A stretch of DNA of 64,000 nt from Roseburia_C sp031555935. Lineage in GTDB: Bacteria; Bacillota; Clostridia; Lachnospirales; Lachnospiraceae. Below, piece after piece: positions 60,393-64,000 of this stretch; position 1 is the first letter of the stretch; each line of letters starts with the position of its first letter. Under the pieces are notes generated by a model that did no database searches, had not been told where the DNA came from, and was given only the letters and a program-made list of their open reading frames with translations. The DNA lies in the NCBI GenBank assembly GCA_031555935.1, contig JAVBTX010000005.1, positions 1 to 64,000 of the forward strand, given 5' to 3'. The translations under genes were made by a program, and so were the position numbers.

Positions 60393-61132
60393 CAACCAAT
60401 TACAAACTACGAATACAATACGACGGCAGTCGCTATAAGGGCTGGCAAAGTCAGAAAAACACCGATATGACCATCCAAGGCAAGCTACAGGAGGTTCTAT
60501 CGAAGATGAGCGGCGAAGAAGTCGAGGTTCATGGTTCTGGTCGAACGGATGCCGGGGTACATGCAATCGGACAGATTGCAAATTTTAAGCTGCACCAGCC
60601 GGGTGATTCTGAAGCGATTTTGGAATATCTAAACGAATATCTGCCGGAGGATATTGCCGTTTGTTCAGTCAGAATTGCAAAGCCGGATTTTCACAGTCGC
60701 TTGAGTGCAAGAGAAAAGACCTATTGTTATCGAATCTGGACCAGCAGTATCCCAAATGTATTTGAACGCAAGTATATGGCAACAGTCCTAGAACCATTAA
60801 ACTTAAATCAAATGAAAATAGCCGCCGGACATATCTTGGGAACACATGATTTTCTGGCTTTTTGCGGCAATCGTAAGTTCAAGAAATCCTCGGTACGGAC
60901 AATCTATGATATTCGCATGGAACAGCGTGAGCACGAGGTTTGCATTTATGTGACGGGCAATGGTTTCTTGCAGAATATGATGCGGATTCTCATTGGTACA
61001 TTGGTGGAGGTCGGCTTAGGCAAGAAAACGCCAGAAGAAATCAGCGGCATTTTGGCAAGCAAGGACCGTGAACAAGCCGGAATCACCATGCCGGCAAAGG
61101 GCTTATGTCTGATGGAAGTACGTTACGACTAA
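60386..61132 (+). CDS. truA: tRNA pseudouridine synthase A
   Basis: Makes pseudouridine at positions 38-40 of tRNA anticodon stems (248 aa). Hallmarks: LRIQYDGSRYKGWQ at the N-terminus, GSGRTDAGVHAIGQ with the catalytic aspartate, REKTYCYRI and FLQNMMRILIGTLVEVG. The ATG at 60386 has AGGAG about 9 bases upstream, inside the radical SAM gene, which it overlaps by 7 bases. The frame is open further upstream but that part is a shadow of the radical SAM gene. The RecJ-like gene follows after 19 bases. Confidence 0.95.
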   Translation: MVATNYKLRIQYDGSRYKGWQSQKNTDMTIQGKLQEVLSKMSGEEVEVHGSGRTDAGVHAIGQIANFKLHQPGDSEAILEYLNEYLPEDIAVCSVRIAKPDFHSRLSAREKTYCYRIWTSSIPNVFERKYMATVLEPLNLNQMKIAAGHILGTHDFLAFCGNRKFKKSSVRTIYDIRMEQREHEVCIYVTGNGFLQNMMRILIGTLVEVGLGKKTPEEISGILASKDREQAGITMPAKGLCLMEVRYD

Positions 61133-61151
61133 GAAAACGAGGCAAATACAA

Positions 61152-62912
61152 ATGGAAAAATGGATAGAAACACGAAAAGGTGCCGATTTCGAAGGAATTG
61201 CCAGCCGCTTTGAAATAGACCCGGTTATGGCCCGGATTATCCGTAACCGTGAGGTGATTACGGATGAAGAAATCGAGCAATATCTTCATGGCGGAATCAA
61301 CAGTATGCATGATCCGCACACCATGAAGGATATGGATTTGGCGGTTTCGATATTAACAGAGAAGTTTGAAGCTGGAAAAAAGATAAGGATCATTGGCGAT
61401 TATGATATTGATGGTGTCAATGCAACCTATATTTTGTACAAGGCATTTCGGCGCTGTGGTGCAGATGTTGACTATGCAATCCCAGACCGGATGACAGACG
61501 GCTATGGCATCAACGAGCATTTGATTGAAAATGCCAGGGCGGCTGGGGTGGACACGGTTGTAACCTGTGATAACGGTATTGCAGCATTGGCGGCAATTGC
61601 ATATGGCAAGGAAATGGGCATGACCATTGTGGTAACCGACCATCATGAAATTCCTTATGAGGAAAAGGATGGGAAACGCGTACACCTTCGTAGTGTGGCG
61701 GATGCCATTATCAATCCCAAACAGTTAGAATGTGCTTACCCTTACAAAGAATTATGCGGAGCGGCAGTAGCCTATAAGCTGGTTCAGGCATTGTATGAAG
61801 CGTGGGGAATACCACCCGAGGAAGTCTTGGAGTTTTTAGAGAATGCAGCCTTCGCAACCATCGGTGATATCATGTCACTGACTGGTGAAAATCGAATTAT
61901 TGTCAAGGCTGGATTAGAGCGCCTGCATCAGACCACTAATCTGGGCTTACAAGCGTTGATAAGCCAGAATAATCTGGATCAGCACTTAATCAGTCCCTAT
62001 CACATTGGCTTTGTTCTGGGGCCGTGTATGAATGCCAGCGGCAGGTTGGACACGGCAGAGTATTCACTAAAATTACTGCTGGCTGAAAATGAAGCCGTAG
62101 CATCGGCCGCGGCAGCACATTTGATTGAATTAAACGAGAGCCGCAAAGCATTGACGCAGCAGCAGACCGAAGCGGCAATGGAATTGATTGAGCGTGAGGA
62201 AATCCATCAGGACCGCGTCATCGTGGTTTATTTGCCAGAGTGCCACGAAAGTCTGGCGGGAATTATTGCAGGTCGGATTCGCGAGCGTTATTATCGGCCA
62301 GTTTTTGTCCTGACCAAAGGTGAGGATGGGGTAAAGGGCTCGGGACGTTCCGTCGAGGAATATTCCATGTTTGAAGAAATGAATAAGGTATCGCAACTGA
62401 TAACCAAATTCGGTGGTCATCCGATGGCGGCTGGGTTGTCCTTAGCAGAAGAAAAAGTAAGTGCGTTTCGCTCTGGAATCAATGAAGTGTGTGCATTAAC
62501 CGAGGAGGAACTAACGGAAAAGGTTCGCATTGATATCGCCTTGCCAATTGGCTATGCAACTACCACCCTAATTGAACAGTTACAACTGCTAGAACCATTT
62601 GGCAAAGAAAACACCAAACCAGTTTTTGCTGACCGTGACGTACATATTCGCAGTGCCAGAGTATTGGGGAAAAACCGCAATGTCTTAAAACTAGACTTGG
62701 CCGGTCGTGAAAGCTATAGCCGAAAAGGCGTATATTTTGGTGATGTAGATATCTTTTTACAATATCTGCGAGAAAAGTTTGGTAAATCAGAAGTAGACAA
62801 GATGCTAAACGGCAGAGGAAATAGTGTTACGATATCAATCATATATGATTTAAGTATTGATGATTATAATGGAAAATATGAGCCGCAGATTATTATTCGT
62901 AAATACCGCTAG
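61152..62912 (+). CDS. recJ: RecJ-like single-strand-specific DNA exonuclease
   Basis: DHH-family 5'-3' single-strand exonuclease (586 aa). The DHH domain (about 75-235) has IRIIGDYDIDGVNATYILY, VVTCDNGIAA and VVTDHHEIPY; the DHHA1 domain (about 340-450) has CHESLAGIIAGRIRERYYRP, GSGRSVEEYSMFEEM and FGGHPMAAGLSL. A C-terminal OB-type part follows (about 460-570). Length is about that of Escherichia coli RecJ and shorter than the roughly 780 aa Bacillus protein. It acts in recombination and repair. It is closely packed with truA upstream and the TetR-type gene downstream (12 bases). Confidence 0.92.
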   Translation: MEKWIETRKGADFEGIASRFEIDPVMARIIRNREVITDEEIEQYLHGGINSMHDPHTMKDMDLAVSILTEKFEAGKKIRIIGDYDIDGVNATYILYKAFRRCGADVDYAIPDRMTDGYGINEHLIENARAAGVDTVVTCDNGIAALAAIAYGKEMGMTIVVTDHHEIPYEEKDGKRVHLRSVADAIINPKQLECAYPYKELCGAAVAYKLVQALYEAWGIPPEEVLEFLENAAFATIGDIMSLTGENRIIVKAGLERLHQTTNLGLQALISQNNLDQHLISPYHIGFVLGPCMNASGRLDTAEYSLKLLLAENEAVASAAAAHLIELNESRKALTQQQTEAAMELIEREEIHQDRVIVVYLPECHESLAGIIAGRIRERYYRPVFVLTKGEDGVKGSGRSVEEYSMFEEMNKVSQLITKFGGHPMAAGLSLAEEKVSAFRSGINEVCALTEEELTEKVRIDIALPIGYATTTLIEQLQLLEPFGKENTKPVFADRDVHIRSARVLGKNRNVLKLDLAGRESYSRKGVYFGDVDIFLQYLREKFGKSEVDKMLNGRGNSVTISIIYDLSIDDYNGKYEPQIIIRKYR

Positions 62913-62924
62913 GAGGCGAATACA

Positions 62925-63506
62925 ATGTCGAAAGTAACAAAACGAGCATTAGAGACTTCTCTTAAGAGGCTGCTACTGCAAAAACCATTGGATAAAATTA
63001 CAATCAGCGATATTACAGATGATTGCGAGCTCAACCGGATGACTTTTTATTATCATTTTAAGGACATTTATGACCTTATTGAATGGTCTTGCGTAGAAGA
63101 CGCCAAGAGTGCTTTGGAGGGCAAGAAAACCTATGATACATGGCAGCAGGGATTTCTTCAAATCTTTGAAGCAGTTCTTGATAACAAGCCCTTTATTTTA
63201 AATGTCTACCGGTCAATCAGTCGTGAACAGGTAGATATCTATCTGTATAAGCTGACTTATAACTTATTGATTGGAGTTGTGAAAGAAGCGGCCGAAGATA
63301 TGTCTGTCCGTCACGAGGACATGGAATTTATTGCTAACTTTTATAAATATGCATTTGTTGGGCTTATGCTGGACTGGGTGAAAAATGATATGAAGGAAGA
63401 ACCGCAGCAGATTATAGACCGTCTTTCTGTACTTGTGTCGGGCAATATTACAACTGCACTTGAACGGTACCGAACCGACAAACCTACATCAAAACCGGCT
63501 GATTGA
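62925..63506 (+). CDS. TetR-family regulator
   Basis: Regulator of 193 aa. The N-terminal helix-turn-helix (about 5-55) reads KITISDITDDCELNRMTFYYHF, typical of TetR proteins and of the DhaS-like subgroup. The C-terminal part (about 65-185) is helical ligand-binding. AGGAGG lies 8 bases before the ATG. It is followed by a terminator and then the oleate hydratase gene in the same direction, so control of fatty-acid hydration is a reasonable guess. It may also be read from the recJ transcript since only 12 bases separate them. Confidence 0.88.
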   Translation: MSKVTKRALETSLKRLLLQKPLDKITISDITDDCELNRMTFYYHFKDIYDLIEWSCVEDAKSALEGKKTYDTWQQGFLQIFEAVLDNKPFILNVYRSISREQVDIYLYKLTYNLLIGVVKEAAEDMSVRHEDMEFIANFYKYAFVGLMLDWVKNDMKEEPQQIIDRLSVLVSGNITTALERYRTDKPTSKPAD

Positions 63507-63526
63507 TAAAAAATACATCTATTTTA

Positions 63527-63562
63527 TCGTCGTGATAAGAAACTTATCACGGCGACTTTTTT
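63527..63562 (+). terminator. Rho-independent terminator after the TetR-type gene
   Basis: TCGTCGTGATAAG pairs with CTTATCACGGCGA (13 pairs, one wobble) around AAA, followed by CTTTTTT. Confidence 0.88.
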
Positions 63563-63567
63563 GATTA

Positions 63568-63596
63568 TTGTGACTCCTATGGAAGCTTGCTACAAT
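63568..63596 (+). promoter_or_regulatory. SigA-type promoter for the oleate hydratase gene
   Basis: TTGTGA, 17-base spacer, TACAAT; 41 bases before the ATG at 63638. No obvious palindrome is seen at it. Confidence 0.65.
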
Positions 63597-63637
63597 GCAG
63601 TTAACGATAGAAAACACACAAACAGGAGGTAAAAAGT

Positions 63638-64000
63638 ATGTATTATTCAAATGGAAATTATGAAGCATTTGCAAGACCAAGAAAACCGGAAGGTGTTGAA
63701 AACAAGTCTGCATACATCGTTGGAAGCGGCCTCGCTGCACTGACAGCGGCTTGCTATCTTGTCCGCGATGGTCAGATGAAAGGAGAACATGTCCATATTT
63801 TGGAGAAGGAAACATTGCCGGGCGGTGCCTGCGACGGCTACAACTTCGAAAATGTCGGCTATGTCATGCGTGGCGGCCGTGAAATGGACAATCATTTTGA
63901 AGTGATGTGGGATTTATTCCACTCGATTCCTTCGATTGAGACGGAAGGCGTCAGTGTCTTAGACGAGTATTACTGGCTAAATAAAGAGGATCCAAACTAT
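63638..64000 (+). CDS. ohyA: Oleate hydratase, 5' part, cut by the window end
   Basis: The first 121 codons of an FAD-dependent oleate hydratase (myosin-cross-reactive antigen family), which adds water to the cis-9 double bond of unsaturated fatty acids. The family N-terminus is clear: YYSNGNYEAFARPRKPEGV, then the dinucleotide-binding motif YIVGSGLAALTAACYLVRDG, ILEKETLPGGACDG and VMRGGREMDNHFEVMWDLF. The frame is open at the window edge; full-length members are about 590 aa. AGGAGGT precedes the ATG by 8 bases. It has its own promoter and terminator-isolated start, with a TetR-type regulator just upstream. Confidence 0.93.
   Translation, partial: MYYSNGNYEAFARPRKPEGVENKSAYIVGSGLAALTAACYLVRDGQMKGEHVHILEKETLPGGACDGYNFENVGYVMRGGREMDNHFEVMWDLFHSIPSIETEGVSVLDEYYWLNKEDPNY

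Overview
The window looks like chromosome from an anaerobic, low-to-moderate GC Clostridia bacterium, most like the Lachnospiraceae. Clues are strong AGGAGG ribosome sites, TTGACA/TATAAT promoters with 17-base spacers, many YesM/YesN-type and PAS/GGDEF/EAL signalling proteins, several sugar ABC transporters, an energy-converting Ech-type [NiFe] hydrogenase and a transketolase split into two genes. Nearly all genes lie on the + strand; only a 44-residue small protein and exonuclease III are on the - strand. I see no rRNA, tRNA, CRISPR array, insertion sequence or prophage, and no gene-free stretch longer than 300 bases.

Layout. 0.1-2.9 kb: ATPase and permease of a GguAB/MmsAB-type sugar importer. 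3.0-6.6 kb: a heterodimeric ABC exporter. 6.6-16.7 kb: a compact operon for a six-subunit Ech hydrogenase (echABCDEF) followed by its maturation genes hypA, hypF, hypC, hypD and hypE; hypB and a large-subunit protease gene are absent. 16.8-29.3 kb: a REC-GGDEF-EAL-PAS-REC protein, phosphate acetyltransferase, a hybrid histidine kinase, endonuclease IV, an amidase, a HEAT-repeat methyltransferase and a second GGDEF-EAL protein, with a tiny gene on the opposite strand at 24.1 kb. 29.4-31.8 kb: divergent exonuclease III and a double-domain PPK2 kinase. 31.9-40.6 kb: an L-arabinose locus with a GntR/LacI-type AraR repressor, araA, a transaldolase-like gene, split transketolase, an FGGY kinase, araD and an aldose 1-epimerase. 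AraR half-sites lie at the araR promoter and ahead of araA.

40.7-44.9 kb is the accessory-looking part. It holds a DUF3990-like/XRE gene pair whose promoter -10 is buried in a perfect palindrome, resembling a toxin-antitoxin module; an unrecognised membrane protein plus secreted protein pair; and two GNAT acetyltransferases. 45.0-53.0 kb: a YesN/YesM two-component system next to a YtfQRT-YjfF-type sugar importer, followed at 53.2-55.9 kb by a second sugar-binding lipoprotein and a ClC transporter. 56.0-59.1 kb: a UvrA-like ATPase with a large inverted repeat around its start region, and an AraC/GyrI-like regulator. 59.2-62.9 kb: a radical SAM protein overlapping truA, then a RecJ-like exonuclease. 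62.9-64.0 kb: a TetR-type regulator and the start of an oleate hydratase gene cut by the window end.

Together the genes suggest a sugar-fermenting anaerobe. Pentoses enter the pentose-phosphate pool, acetyl-CoA is turned into acetyl phosphate by Pta, and reduced ferredoxin can drive hydrogen formation coupled to ion pumping by Ech.
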